64,000 nt of DNA from Pseudomonas kitaguniensis. Lineage in GTDB: Bacteria > Pseudomonadota > Gammaproteobacteria > Pseudomonadales > Pseudomonadaceae. The notes beneath the pieces were generated by a model. It was not told the origin of the DNA, made no database searches, and saw only the letters and a list, made by a program, of their open reading frames with translations. A program made the translations under genes and the position numbers. The stretch covers positions 1 through 64,000 of the forward strand of contig NZ_VUAZ01000021.1 of assembly GCF_009296165.1 (NCBI RefSeq). Reading direction: 5' to 3'. Shown here in pieces: positions 39,693 to 48,629 of this stretch (positions are counted from its first letter, which is position 1; the number at the start of each line of letters is the position of its first letter).

Positions 39693-40418
39693 ATGGGCGG
39701 CAATAATGGGTTTTTTCACTGGTTGGCGGATTATCGTCTGAGAATGCTGGCGGTAGATTCCTCGGCGCAAGCGCTAGACATAATCAAGGGTGAGACGCTG
39801 TGCAACGGTTTTGACGTGTTTGTGTTTGGCGTAAAAAAAGCCACACCGTTTACCCGACCCAATACACGATTGCGCGGGACCTGTCCTGAGGCCTGGATGG
39901 ATATCTATCGGGACAAGAACTACGGCGCGATCGATCCGACTATCGAGCAGGCGCTGCGCACCACCCGGATGGTGGTGTGGAACGACGAGTTGCGTGAGGA
40001 AAACCCGATTTTTTTTGGCGAAGCCAGAAAGTTTGGGTTGCGCGAAGGGGTGACCTTATCCAACAAGGGGCCGGATAATACCATTCGGTTTCTATCCTTT
40101 TCCCGTAGCCAGGGCGCAGTCTCTGAGGCAGAAGGGACTAAGATTGTTCTTGGCTTCAAGTGGATGATGGATATCCTCGTGGAAACCTTGATGCGCATCC
40201 ATGACGATGTCCTTGTCGGCGAGGGTGCCAGCCTGACCCGACGTGAAAAAGAGATACTGCAATGGACTGCAGACGGAAAGAGCTCCGGGGAAATATCGAT
40301 GATTCTGGATATCTCGGAGAATACGGTAAACTTTCATTTGAAGGGTATTCAACGGAAGTTCCATGCGCCCAATAAAACATTTGCGGCTGCTTATGCCGCC
40401 GCGCAAGGCCTGCTTTAA
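39693..40418 (+). CDS. LuxR-type quorum-sensing regulator (no luxI in the window)
   Basis: A 241-residue LuxR protein. The acyl-homoserine-lactone domain keeps all key pocket residues in the right spacing (W68, Y72, D81-P82, W96), and the C-terminal GerE helix-turn-helix (about 180-235) has the usual LTRREKEIL and SENTVNFHLKGIQRKF patches. AAGGG lies before the start. It therefore should still bind an N-acyl-homoserine lactone. No luxI gene is in the window, making it an apparent solo. A near-perfect lux box stands between it and the following biosynthetic operon. Confidence 0.88.
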   Translation: MGGNNGFFHWLADYRLRMLAVDSSAQALDIIKGETLCNGFDVFVFGVKKATPFTRPNTRLRGTCPEAWMDIYRDKNYGAIDPTIEQALRTTRMVVWNDELREENPIFFGEARKFGLREGVTLSNKGPDNTIRFLSFSRSQGAVSEAEGTKIVLGFKWMMDILVETLMRIHDDVLVGEGASLTRREKEILQWTADGKSSGEISMILDISENTVNFHLKGIQRKFHAPNKTFAAAYAAAQGLL

Positions 40419-40539
40419 TAATTGCAGTGTCCGTGACGTTTAAATAGTTTTAACGCTGAGGAACGAGTAACTCTTCCTGGTGGGCTGCTCTTTGGGCAGT
40501 GTCGACCGATAAACAGCCACTGGCGTATTGTCTCTTAGG

Positions 40540-40569
40540 GCGATCTTATTAAAGATCCGCTTTTTTTTT
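40540..40569 (+). terminator. Rho-independent terminator of luxR
   Basis: GCGATCTT pairs with AAGATCCGC around ATTA and is followed by nine T (40561-40569). It separates the luxR transcript from the downstream operon. Confidence 0.8.
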
Positions 40570-40587
40570 GCGTGTTTTATATGGGCT

Positions 40588-40607
40588 ACCTACCAATACT
40601 GGTAGGT
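40588..40607. promoter_or_regulatory. lux box
   Basis: ACCTACCA-ATAC-TGGTAGGT is a 20-bp palindrome with perfect 8-bp arms. It has the form and length of LuxR-family operators in pseudomonads (ACCTxCCAxxxxTGGxAGGT). It lies 150 bp before the AvrD-like start and just after the luxR terminator, so it most likely activates the operon to its right. Confidence 0.8.
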
Positions 40608-40756
40608 TGTAATGCCTTGTAACACTTGTTACTTTTTGTTTCATCGTTGATTCATCAACTAAGCCATTCGTTGAGTCTGAAGTAACAACTTCAGTTTCAG
40701 TTGTCGAAGGCTTTTAAAGTAGCGAGCAGCGTGCTGGCCACGTCAAGGGAGATCCT

Positions 40757-41689
40757 ATGCAGGATTTTAGTTTCAGTCATATAGAAAATCACCTCGGGCC
40801 TGCCACAGATCGCTTCTTTGGAGGCGGTTTCAAACATGTGCAGTATGGCACTAGGCACTTGAGCCTTACTGAGAGCGCGGTGGTGTCGAGCGTCAGGTTG
40901 AGTTATCCCGAGGGCTGGTCAAAAAAAATCGGTAGCGGTGAACTTGTACCGCATTTGAGCACCCTTGATGCGTTGGCAATTGCCATTAATCTGTGCCAGG
41001 ACATTCTACTGAAAACTTTCAAAAATATTGATTGTTTTTGGGTGAAAAAAATATCCATTAAGGCTGGGAAGAAGCCAGAAGAAGACCTGCGTGATATCCA
41101 GGCGCAGATGACTGAAGAAAGCACGTACGTTGATTCCGATGGAGATACGCACTTTATTTTTCATGGTCGTGTTGGCGTCATGGCGTTGCAGTTAGAAGTG
41201 ATCATGCCTGCTGCTTATGCGGCCGACATTGACCGCGAGAATGTTGGGCATAGTTATTATGCTCTGGGGTTCAGAAAGCGCACCCAATTAATCGACGATA
41301 TTGTCTTTGATTCGCCACTTAAGGCAGTATCGAAACTTGTGGTGGTTGATGATGAGCCGGATTTGCCCAGCAGTGGAATTGAGGCCGATTACCCTCATGT
41401 CGTAACGCCGATCGACGCATTTGTCAGTCACTTGCAAATTGCTCAAGTGCTTCTTTATAAACTGGATGGTTTGCAGCGTGGCGAATCGAACACCCTGTGG
41501 ATGAGAGCCACGCATATTACCGCCGAAGACCCAGCGAAGCGCAGCGCTACAGCTCGGGTATTAATGACGGAACTCAAGGGTGCCAATATTATTTCGGTCA
41601 AGGGCGAAGACTGGCGAGTGGCCGAGATAGTCGGGCATTTGAGCGGTATGACTGTGTCGTGTTCAGTGGCGCATCTATTACCCTGCTAG
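40757..41689 (+). CDS. AvrD-family protein (syringolide-type biosynthesis)
   Basis: The 310-residue protein resembles AvrD, the P. syringae enzyme needed for the acyl glycoside elicitors called syringolides, which are made from a beta-keto acyl chain and a pentulose. The N-terminal FFGGGFKH segment, the SYPEGWSKK stretch and PHLSTLDALA are the patterns I associate with the family. AvrD is thought to have a hot-dog-like fold related to the A-factor enzyme AfsA. It is the first gene of the lux-box-controlled operon, followed 9 bp later by a ketosynthase. Recognition is from memory of the family; the product is inferred. Confidence 0.7.
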   Translation: MQDFSFSHIENHLGPATDRFFGGGFKHVQYGTRHLSLTESAVVSSVRLSYPEGWSKKIGSGELVPHLSTLDALAIAINLCQDILLKTFKNIDCFWVKKISIKAGKKPEEDLRDIQAQMTEESTYVDSDGDTHFIFHGRVGVMALQLEVIMPAAYAADIDRENVGHSYYALGFRKRTQLIDDIVFDSPLKAVSKLVVVDDEPDLPSSGIEADYPHVVTPIDAFVSHLQIAQVLLYKLDGLQRGESNTLWMRATHITAEDPAKRSATARVLMTELKGANIISVKGEDWRVAEIVGHLSGMTVSCSVAHLLPC

Positions 41690-41698
41690 GAGTGCACC

Positions 41699-42727
41699 AT
41701 GGGCGTTCGTATCGCTGGCTTGGGAGGCGCTCTGCCGCCTCTTGAAGTGACAAATGAAGACCTTGAAAAGCGACTTGATACGACCAGTGAATGGATTGTC
41801 AGCCGTACCGGCATATTAAAGCGTTATGCGGTGACGGAGGGGATTTCAACCAGTGACCTGGCTTACCAGGCGGCCCAGGCGGCAATAGAAAACGCCTCAG
41901 GCAACGCGCGGATTGACATGCTGATTCTGGCCACCACTACACCAGATCGCCGCTGTCCGGCAACGGCGCCTAAAGTCGCAGAGAAACTGGGGCTACGCGG
42001 CATCAGCGCCTTTGACGTGAATGCTGTGTGTTCAGGTTTTATCTATGCCTTGCAAATAGGTACTGCGTCTATCAAGGCTGGGTTTGCCAAACGTGTGCTG
42101 GTGATTGGTGCTGATGTTTTCTCCGCCATCATCAACAAGGAAGACCGGTCGACGGTCCCCATTTTCGGCGATGGGGCCGGAGCGATCATTCTTGAAGAGT
42201 CCGAGTTCAATGAAGTGCTGGACGTCGAGACTGGCAGTGATGGGTCTCTGGAGGAACTGATCACCGTTCGCGCCGGAGGTGTGGAATCGAAAGTGAATGC
42301 CGGGGCAGGGCACCCTGATGATATTTACTTCTCCATGAGTGGTAAGGAGGTCTTCTCTCGCGCCATCAAGTGCATGAATGACTCGGTCGTTGGTTTGCTG
42401 GAACGAAATAAACTGAGTAGTCAGGATATCGATTGCCTGGTCCCGCATCAGGCCAATTTGCGCATTATCAAAACATTGGCCGAACAACTCGGCGTGCCTT
42501 ACGAACGCGCGGCGGTTTCGCTGGATCAGTTTGGCAATACTTCGGCTGCGTCTATACCCCTGGCGCTGACTCAAGCGTGCATGAACGACACGATTAAACG
42601 TCATGATCGCGTTGTCTTGACAGCGTTTGGAGGGGGCGTGACGTGGGGCTCGGCGTTATTGAGTTGGCCCGCGTTGAACAGTGTTCCATTCATCAAAAAA
42701 ATGAGCGCGACAGAGGTGATCCAATGA
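41699..42727 (+). CDS. FabH-like 3-oxoacyl-ACP synthase III
   Basis: This 342-residue ketoacyl synthase III has the full catalytic triad: C111 in NAVCSGF, H250 in VPHQAN and N280 in FGNTSAAS. It should condense an acyl-CoA starter with malonyl-ACP, the ACP most likely being the one encoded next. The C-terminal extension after GSALLSW is slightly longer than in FabH. The stop overlaps the ACP start (ATGA). In a cluster with AvrD it probably makes the beta-ketoacyl chain that AvrD uses. Confidence 0.88.
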   Translation: MGVRIAGLGGALPPLEVTNEDLEKRLDTTSEWIVSRTGILKRYAVTEGISTSDLAYQAAQAAIENASGNARIDMLILATTTPDRRCPATAPKVAEKLGLRGISAFDVNAVCSGFIYALQIGTASIKAGFAKRVLVIGADVFSAIINKEDRSTVPIFGDGAGAIILEESEFNEVLDVETGSDGSLEELITVRAGGVESKVNAGAGHPDDIYFSMSGKEVFSRAIKCMNDSVVGLLERNKLSSQDIDCLVPHQANLRIIKTLAEQLGVPYERAAVSLDQFGNTSAASIPLALTQACMNDTIKRHDRVVLTAFGGGVTWGSALLSWPALNSVPFIKKMSATEVIQ

Positions 42728-42963
42728 AAGATAAATTGATTGAAGCTATCACGGTGATGTTGAAAGACAAGTATCAAGTTCCCGCTTTGCAATTACACGC
42801 AGAGGCAGTATATGAGGAACTGAGCCTGGACTCACTGACGCTGTTGGAAGTTTCAATGGCGCTGGAGCGAGGCTTTGATATTAAAGTGCCGGATGGCACG
42901 ATTCTGCCAGAGCACACCATCGCCAAGTCAGTGGACAGTATCTTGTTGAATAATGCCGCCTGA
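42724..42963 (+). CDS. Acyl carrier protein
   Basis: The 79-residue ACP carries the phosphopantetheine site D36-S37-L in LSLDSLTLLE. It is coupled to the ketosynthase by an ATGA overlap and to the next gene by a TGATG overlap. It is a dedicated carrier for the cluster's acyl chain, distinct from the housekeeping AcpP in sequence. Start confirmed by the overlap. Confidence 0.88.
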   Translation: MKDKLIEAITVMLKDKYQVPALQLHAEAVYEELSLDSLTLLEVSMALERGFDIKVPDGTILPEHTIAKSVDSILLNNAA

Positions 42964-43574
42964 TGATTATTGTCATTATCAGGCATGGTGAAACGCCACA
43001 AAACTTGCGTGGCGTTTTTCAGGGGCAGTCTGACCCTGACCTGGATGATGTCGGCAAAGAGCGGTTTAAGGAAATCGGCAGGCTGCTCAAGGACGAGCAA
43101 TGGGATGCCATTTATAGCTCTAACTATAAACGGTCCGTGGCCTCTGCAGATTTTCTGACCGCTGACGTTCAGGTGCCGAGATTTATTTCCACGGAGTTTA
43201 CCGAGCGCCACTTGGGCGTGCTGGATGGTGGGGTCAAAGCGTCTCTCTTGGCGGCGGATCCCGACCTGTCGGAAAAGTTAATGACACTTGACTACGCCCC
43301 CTTCAAGGGGGAGTTAGGAAGTTTAGCTCTGGCGCGATTTGTACGGGGAATACGCACCGTCGCAACTGAGCACTTTGGCCGGGTGGTCATCGTTTCTCAT
43401 GGCGGTATTGTTGCACTGTTCGCGCACTTCGTACTGGGGCTGCCCCGGACTTCCTGTTTTCTGGAACACGGTCATGCTTTGGTTTTAAGCATCTCAGGGT
43501 CTGAGATGAGTCTGGTGGGCATGAACCTGCCACCCGACGCATTAGTATTTAATCTAAGGGACTACGGGAGTTAG
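42963..43574 (+). CDS. Histidine phosphatase (phosphoglycerate-mutase-like)
   Basis: A 203-residue phosphatase of the histidine-phosphatase branch, with the N-terminal RHGET catalytic motif (near residue 8) and the second His in VIVSHGGIVALF. It probably dephosphorylates a sugar-phosphate or acyl intermediate of the cluster. A dephosphorylation step fits a pathway in which AvrD joins a ketoacyl chain to a phosphorylated triose or pentulose. That link is inference. Confidence 0.85.
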   Translation: MIIVIIRHGETPQNLRGVFQGQSDPDLDDVGKERFKEIGRLLKDEQWDAIYSSNYKRSVASADFLTADVQVPRFISTEFTERHLGVLDGGVKASLLAADPDLSEKLMTLDYAPFKGELGSLALARFVRGIRTVATEHFGRVVIVSHGGIVALFAHFVLGLPRTSCFLEHGHALVLSISGSEMSLVGMNLPPDALVFNLRDYGS

Positions 43575-43576
43575 CA

Positions 43577-43870
43577 ATGAGTATCGATATTGTGGTGGTT
43601 TTCGGCGTAGAAAACAGCAATAAGGCAGAACTCGCCAAGCACTTTAGCGCGTTGGCAGCTCATACGTTGACCGAGCCAGGTTGCGAGCGGTTCGAGGTGT
43701 ATGAACAAAAAACAGAGGCCGATGGGTTTGTGTTAGTTGAGCGCTGGAAAAATGAGGCCTCCATTGCTGACCACATGGGGATGCCTTATACCGAACACTT
43801 TTTGGCCGTCGCAAAACCGTTGATTGCTCGAAGCGAAGTGCATCGGCTCTCTGCATTGGTTATTGGATGA
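43577..43870 (+). CDS. ABM-domain protein (putative quinol monooxygenase)
   Basis: The 97-residue protein has the antibiotic-biosynthesis-monooxygenase fold pattern: an N-terminal strand, CERFEVYEQ, FVLVERWKNE and the final short helix AKPLIARSEVHRL. Such dimeric proteins oxidise quinols or serve as cyclases in tailoring. It lies 3 bp after the phosphatase stop. Confidence 0.82.
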   Translation: MSIDIVVVFGVENSNKAELAKHFSALAAHTLTEPGCERFEVYEQKTEADGFVLVERWKNEASIADHMGMPYTEHFLAVAKPLIARSEVHRLSALVIG

Positions 43871-43884
43871 GAGGGGAGTATCCC

Positions 43885-45372
43885 ATGCACGCGTCATCTG
43901 CTCCGGTCACGCCGACTTATACCTTGGTGGTCGTGTGTGTTGCGCTGTTTGTCATTCCCCTGACCATTACAGGCTCAGGTGTATTGGTACTGCCAATCTC
44001 CCAAGAGTTTGGGGCCAGCTACTTGCAGGCGCAGTGGGTCATCTGCTCGTTCATGGTGAGCTATGCGGCCTTCATGGCAATGACCGGTGTGATTGCCGAT
44101 GCCCTTGGTCGCAAATTATCGTTTGTGGTCGGGCTTCTGCTGTTTGCGGTTGCCAGTGCCTTGGCGGCCTGCGCCAGTAGCCTGTTGGTCTTAATCGTCG
44201 CAAGAGCAGTGACTGGCCTCGGTGCGGCGGCGGTCACTACGGCGGGAACCGCTATTTTAGCGTCCGTTTACTCAGGGCCTGCTCGGGTCAAGGCGTTTAC
44301 GATATTTGGCACCTCATTAGGTTTGGGGCTGGCGGTCGGCCCGCTGGTGGCTGGTGGCACCGTTACCTTCCTCGAAAGCTGGAGGCCATTCTTCGGTGTA
44401 ATCGCGGCCATCTTGGGTGTGATCTCAGCGCTCGGGTTTCGCTTGCCGGAAAGCCGCTCCCAAGAACGTCACTCTGTCGATTGGATTGGAGGCGTCCTGT
44501 TCACCGCTTGCCTGATTGTTTTTGTTTCTGCTTTCTCGATGGCGCCTGCAGCCGGCTGGACTGATCCCCAGGTGTTGAGTCTTCTGGCGATCGGCGTTGC
44601 GCTTGTACCGCTATTCGTCAAAGTTGAGACGCGGGCACAGCACCCTATTCTCAACATGCAATTATTCAGTAACCGTCAGTTTCTAGCGGTTTGTATCACC
44701 CCGGTGTTTCTGGGTTTTGGTTACATCAGCCTGCTTTTTTATCTGCCGCAGTATTTGGCGGTCGTTGCACACATGAGTGCGATCGAAGTCGGCATTGCCC
44801 TTATGTTTTCGACGTTGCCATCGCTTTTGTTCCCGCTTTTTTTTAGCTTGATAGGCCGTCAGTTACCGCTGAAAACGTTAATGGTCCTGACGTTTTTATT
44901 CCTGGTAATCGGCCCGCTGTCTCTTGCTTGGGTCATCGACTGCCCTACGCTGCTCACCCTCGCGCTGCCGCTGTTTATAACGGGTGGGTCATTTGGTGTT
45001 TCGCTCGCCTACCTCGATGGTGCAGCTGTCAGTGTTGTTTCCCCTCATCGCTCGGGGATGGCGGCGGGCATGTTCAATACCTTCCGTTTGGGAGGGGAAG
45101 CCTTGGCCATTCCTGCACTTGGCATGGTTGTCATTGCCTTGCTGAGTCTGCAAGCGGTTGATCGGCAGCGCGGATTATCCGTCCTGACTCAGGGAGACCT
45201 TGAGCGTGCCGCGACATTGTTGGCGTTACCCAAAGAGTCGTTGGTGAGTTACCTGGCGATTGCCATGCAGGGAACGTTGATCGTCGTTTCGATCGTTTCA
45301 CTCGTAGGGCTGCTAATCATTTTAAAGCTGTCAGCTCAGCGCATAACTGAAGGTGTCGAATATGCACGCTAA
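43885..45372 (+). CDS. EmrB/QacA-type MFS exporter
   Basis: A 495-residue major-facilitator drug/metabolite exporter with about 14 hydrophobic segments; the first helices carry GSGVLVLPIS and the loop motif DALGRK. The start at 43885 has GAGGGGAG upstream; the ATG 18 bp earlier overlaps the ABM stop but has no ribosome site. It is probably the export pump for the cluster's product and a self-resistance factor. Its stop overlaps the next gene by 11 bp. Confidence 0.87.
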   Translation: MHASSAPVTPTYTLVVVCVALFVIPLTITGSGVLVLPISQEFGASYLQAQWVICSFMVSYAAFMAMTGVIADALGRKLSFVVGLLLFAVASALAACASSLLVLIVARAVTGLGAAAVTTAGTAILASVYSGPARVKAFTIFGTSLGLGLAVGPLVAGGTVTFLESWRPFFGVIAAILGVISALGFRLPESRSQERHSVDWIGGVLFTACLIVFVSAFSMAPAAGWTDPQVLSLLAIGVALVPLFVKVETRAQHPILNMQLFSNRQFLAVCITPVFLGFGYISLLFYLPQYLAVVAHMSAIEVGIALMFSTLPSLLFPLFFSLIGRQLPLKTLMVLTFLFLVIGPLSLAWVIDCPTLLTLALPLFITGGSFGVSLAYLDGAAVSVVSPHRSGMAAGMFNTFRLGGEALAIPALGMVVIALLSLQAVDRQRGLSVLTQGDLERAATLLALPKESLVSYLAIAMQGTLIVVSIVSLVGLLIILKLSAQRITEGVEYAR

Positions 45373-46939
45373 GGAGCAAGAGTCGAAAGTCCTGATAGTC
45401 GGTGCAGGCCCGGTGGGTATGTTACTGGCTCTAGAGTTGGCGTTATACGGTATTAGAGCTCGCGTCATCTCCAAGGCGCCGCGTGTTTCAGCCCATTCCA
45501 AAGCGACCATCGTATGGCCAAGGATTCTGGAACTGATGGACCGTACAGGGGTTTCAGAGGCCATCGTGCGCGAGGGGCACTACTTCGACCAGATGAACTA
45601 TTACTCCAATAAAAAGCGAGTGGGCTTGATACGTTTCAATACGCTGACCGATACCCCTTACCCCTTTGGTATCACCATCCCGCAGGCGAAGACTGAACGC
45701 ATATTGGAGACCGCCCTCAAGACCCAAGCTGTTGCAATCGAATATGGGTGTGAGTTTGTCAGTGGCGAGCAGAATGATGACGGCGTCACGGTCACGCTGC
45801 GTGACACCTCTGGAGTTGAGAGTCGTAGCCGCTACGATTGGGTTGTGGGCGCCGATGGCTTTCAAAGTGATGTGCGTTCGGCGTTTGAGTTCGATTTCAG
45901 CGGCTACTCCATGCCTATTCGCCTTGCGATCACGGATGCTGAGTTGACCGGGCAGACCACCAGCAGCGAAGCCGCCTACTACATGCACAAATCTGGAAAC
46001 ATGGTGCTGGCGCCGCTGGGTGACGGTGTGTTCAGAGTCGGCGCCAGTGTTCCCCAAGGCTATACCGGTGATCAGCCAGACCGGGAGTTTTTCAATACGC
46101 TACTGGAACATCGGGTGCCCGGAGTAAAAAAACTGGGCGAGATGAAGTTCAGCGGCATTTTTACTGCCCATGTCCGCACGGCCAATACGTTCAAGAACAA
46201 GCGGGTATTTATTGTGGGCGATGCAGCCCATGCGATGAGCCCTTCCGGTGCCCAGGGCCTCAATACCGGTTTTCAAGATGCTGTGAATCTGGGCTGGAAG
46301 TTGGGCGGTGTCATGAACGGGAGTCTGTCGCCCCACATCCTGGAGACGTATACGCGCGAGCGCCTCGACTCCGTCAATCGGGTATCGGCCTTGTCTACCA
46401 GCCTGGCCAAGATGAGCTTGTATCAATACACCCCTCAAATTGCCCTAAGAGATGCTGCTTTCAGAGTTGCTTCGTTGACCAAGGTACTCGAAAACTATGT
46501 TTCACCTCGGTTTGCTCAGTTGGATTCGATTATTGGCTCTGACATTAAAAACAGTTTCTCCGGCAAAAAGAAACGACTGTCTGCCGGTGATCGTATACCG
46601 CTGAGCTGGACAGAGAACTGGCAAGCGCCGGTACTTGCCAAAGATGCCTATTCCATTCTGCTATGGCCCGGCAAAACGTACGTCTATGAAGCGTGGTCAG
46701 ACTTCAGTCGCGAAGTGAGCTCAACAATGCGGGCGCATAAAGTCATCAACTTGGGCGCTATGCCTCTCGGGCGATTGCTTGATCGGTTGGGGCATCTACC
46801 GCAGAGCATCATCGTGCGGCCGGACGGACATATTCAATCCGTCATCTCGCTGGATGCATCGGCTTATTCCAAAAGTATCAACGCGATCACTCACGCTCTA
46901 CCCCACAGTCTTTCACTCACCCAAAAACAGGTTGGATAA
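45362..46939 (+). CDS. FAD-dependent aromatic-type monooxygenase
   Basis: This 525-residue flavin hydroxylase belongs to the PheA/TfdB group: FAD motif GAGPVGM near residue 15, the central DWVVGADGFQS and the FAD-ribityl motif VGDAAHAMSPSGAQGLNTG. It hydroxylates a phenol-like or enol substrate with NAD(P)H and O2. The ATG at 45362 has GAAGGTG at good spacing. It overlaps the exporter gene and is followed by the CMD-like gene after one base, so it belongs to the operon. Confidence 0.88.
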   Translation: MHAKEQESKVLIVGAGPVGMLLALELALYGIRARVISKAPRVSAHSKATIVWPRILELMDRTGVSEAIVREGHYFDQMNYYSNKKRVGLIRFNTLTDTPYPFGITIPQAKTERILETALKTQAVAIEYGCEFVSGEQNDDGVTVTLRDTSGVESRSRYDWVVGADGFQSDVRSAFEFDFSGYSMPIRLAITDAELTGQTTSSEAAYYMHKSGNMVLAPLGDGVFRVGASVPQGYTGDQPDREFFNTLLEHRVPGVKKLGEMKFSGIFTAHVRTANTFKNKRVFIVGDAAHAMSPSGAQGLNTGFQDAVNLGWKLGGVMNGSLSPHILETYTRERLDSVNRVSALSTSLAKMSLYQYTPQIALRDAAFRVASLTKVLENYVSPRFAQLDSIIGSDIKNSFSGKKKRLSAGDRIPLSWTENWQAPVLAKDAYSILLWPGKTYVYEAWSDFSREVSSTMRAHKVINLGAMPLGRLLDRLGHLPQSIIVRPDGHIQSVISLDASAYSKSINAITHALPHSLSLTQKQVG

Positions 46940-46940
46940 C

Positions 46941-47489
46941 ATGATCAAGAATCGAGTCGAGTTAACGTCACCAGCGGACATGACCCCGGAGCAATTGGAG
47001 GTGTATGGTCGGTTTCCCTCTAACCTGACCCGCTCTTTACTACTAACGAAGGCCTCTGCCGGACCGCACCTGGCTTTGGGTGGATCATTCACCGTTGGGC
47101 TTATTTCTTTCTTGGATCGTGAGGTCCTGGTGATGCGAGTGGCCAAGTTGCTCGATAGTGCTTTCGAGCGCCTGATCCATTACCCACTGGCCATCAAGGC
47201 TGGTTTGACCGACGCCGAAATCGCGGACATCGAAGGCGGGCACTACACACAGATGGAACCCAAGCGCGTCGCACTGCTGAAGTACGTGTCTGAGTGTACG
47301 CTTGATCACAAAGCCAGCGCCGAAGCGTTCTGGTCTTTGCGCGAGCACTACTCTCAAAACGAAGTGGCCGAAATTACTCATCTGGCCGGTCACTGTGCGA
47401 TGACCGCCATGTACCTCGCCAGCCTCGATGTCCCGCTTGATGAAGCCGAAACTTCCTGGGACAAGCTGGTCGCTCGCGATCCTGCCTAA
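46941..47489 (+). CDS. Carboxymuconolactone decarboxylase-like protein
   Basis: A 182-residue AhpD/CMD-family protein. The characteristic stretch around EVAEITHLAGHCAMTAM carries the His position, without the AhpD CxxC pair. CMD-like proteins decarboxylate or serve as small-molecule reductase/isomerase subunits. The start is set by the position directly after the monooxygenase stop; the longer frame upstream is inside that gene. Its role in the cluster is unknown. Confidence 0.75.
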   Translation: MIKNRVELTSPADMTPEQLEVYGRFPSNLTRSLLLTKASAGPHLALGGSFTVGLISFLDREVLVMRVAKLLDSAFERLIHYPLAIKAGLTDAEIADIEGGHYTQMEPKRVALLKYVSECTLDHKASAEAFWSLREHYSQNEVAEITHLAGHCAMTAMYLASLDVPLDEAETSWDKLVARDPA

Positions 47490-47503
47490 AAGGGGCGATA
47501 TCT

Positions 47504-48484
47504 ATGTTGTATACGAAGCTGGGTCGTAGCGGTTTAACGGTTTCCAGATTGGCCCTTGGTTGCATGAGTTTTGGTGATCCGTCTCGTGGAACGCATCCCT
47601 GGACACTCAATGCTGACGAAAGCGAACGCATCGTGGGCAAGGCGTTAGACCTTGGGATCAACTTTCTCGACACTGCCAATATTTACTCCCAAGGATCAAG
47701 CGAGGAAATCATTGGCGACGTGCTGGTCAAGCTCAAGGCCCGTCACAACGTGGTATTAGCAACCAAGGTCTACGAGTCCATGTCTTGCGACCCGTTGTCG
47801 GGCGGGCTTTCCAGGCATGCTATTTTTCACGAGATAGACTCAAGCCTTAAGCGTTTGCGTACGGATTACATCGATCTATACGTTGTGCATCGATGGGATT
47901 ACAACACGCCCATCGAAGAGACCATGGAGGCATTGCACGATCTCGTGAAGATGGGGAAAGTCCGCTACATCGGTGCGTCATCAATGCACACTTGGCAGTT
48001 TGTTAAAGCACAGTATCTCGCCACGCTAAATGGCTGGACGCGGTTCGTCAGTATGCAGAGCCACTACAATCTTCTCAATCGTGAGGAGGAGCGAGAAATG
48101 CAACCCTTTTGCGCCGAAGAAGGTGTGGGGTTGACGCCGTGGAGCCCACTGGCCAGAGGCAAGCTGGCGCGCGCCAACGAACAGCAATCGCTGCGTAAAG
48201 AGACGGACAAAGTGCAATCTTGGCTCTATGAGTCGGCGGTGGAAAGTGATCGAAATATCATCGAGGTGGTTAGCGCGATTGCCAAGGAACGTGGCAGCAC
48301 CAATGCTCAGGTCGCATTGGCTTGGCTGCTTGGCCAGTCGGCGGTAGTGTCGCCGATCGTCGGTGTGACTCGGGTGGAGCAGCTTGATGAATTAGTTGCG
48401 TCACTCCGCCTGGAGTTGGACGTTGAGGAGCTTTCGCGATTGTCGGCGCCTTACACACCACATTTGGCACCTGAGTACCGGTAA
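47504..48484 (+). CDS. Aldo/keto reductase, last gene of the lux-controlled operon
   Basis: The 326-residue NADPH-dependent reductase has the tetrad in DTANIY (Asp, Tyr), LATKVY (Lys) and YVVHRWD (His), and the C-terminal cofactor segment SPIVGVTRVEQL. AGGGG stands 9 bp before the start. It probably reduces a ketone of the cluster's product. It is unlike the AKR at 35572 (different C-terminus and loop lengths). A hairpin terminator follows at 48541-48560. Confidence 0.88.
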   Translation: MLYTKLGRSGLTVSRLALGCMSFGDPSRGTHPWTLNADESERIVGKALDLGINFLDTANIYSQGSSEEIIGDVLVKLKARHNVVLATKVYESMSCDPLSGGLSRHAIFHEIDSSLKRLRTDYIDLYVVHRWDYNTPIEETMEALHDLVKMGKVRYIGASSMHTWQFVKAQYLATLNGWTRFVSMQSHYNLLNREEEREMQPFCAEEGVGLTPWSPLARGKLARANEQQSLRKETDKVQSWLYESAVESDRNIIEVVSAIAKERGSTNAQVALAWLLGQSAVVSPIVGVTRVEQLDELVASLRLELDVEELSRLSAPYTPHLAPEYR

Positions 48485-48510
48485 TCTTGCAATCGCATCC
48501 GGGCCAATGA

Positions 48511-48629
48511 GTGGATCAGCTTGAACAGCCAGAAACAAGAAAGCCCGCACGAGGCGGGCTTCTTGTGATTCATAGAATGCTGTAGACATCTATGGATCGG
48601 TACTTGGTGGTACACAGTCATTTGAACCA
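48511..48629. repeat. Left attachment repeat (attL) of the tRNA-Met island
   Basis: This 115-bp region matches 60097-60218 near the tRNA-Met gene with few differences. A 33-bp block (48578-48610) is identical to 60167-60199, and it continues into a degenerate copy of the last bases of the tRNA (CCACCA and the T-stem side). A pair of GGCATACA direct repeats follows inside at 48678-48698, mirrored inside the right end at 60058-60078. This is the pattern of integration by a P4-type integrase at the 3' end of a tRNA. The block also contains a GCCCGC/GCGGGC hairpin with T-rich tail that can end the upstream operon. Confidence 0.8.

Larger units (their letters stand above)
40419..40756. other. Control region between luxR and the biosynthetic operon
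   Basis: This 338-bp AT-rich gap contains the luxR terminator (40540-40569) and the lux box (40588-40607). The remaining 150 bp up to the AvrD-like start hold the presumed promoter of the nine-gene operon. I see no gene in it. Confidence 0.6.
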
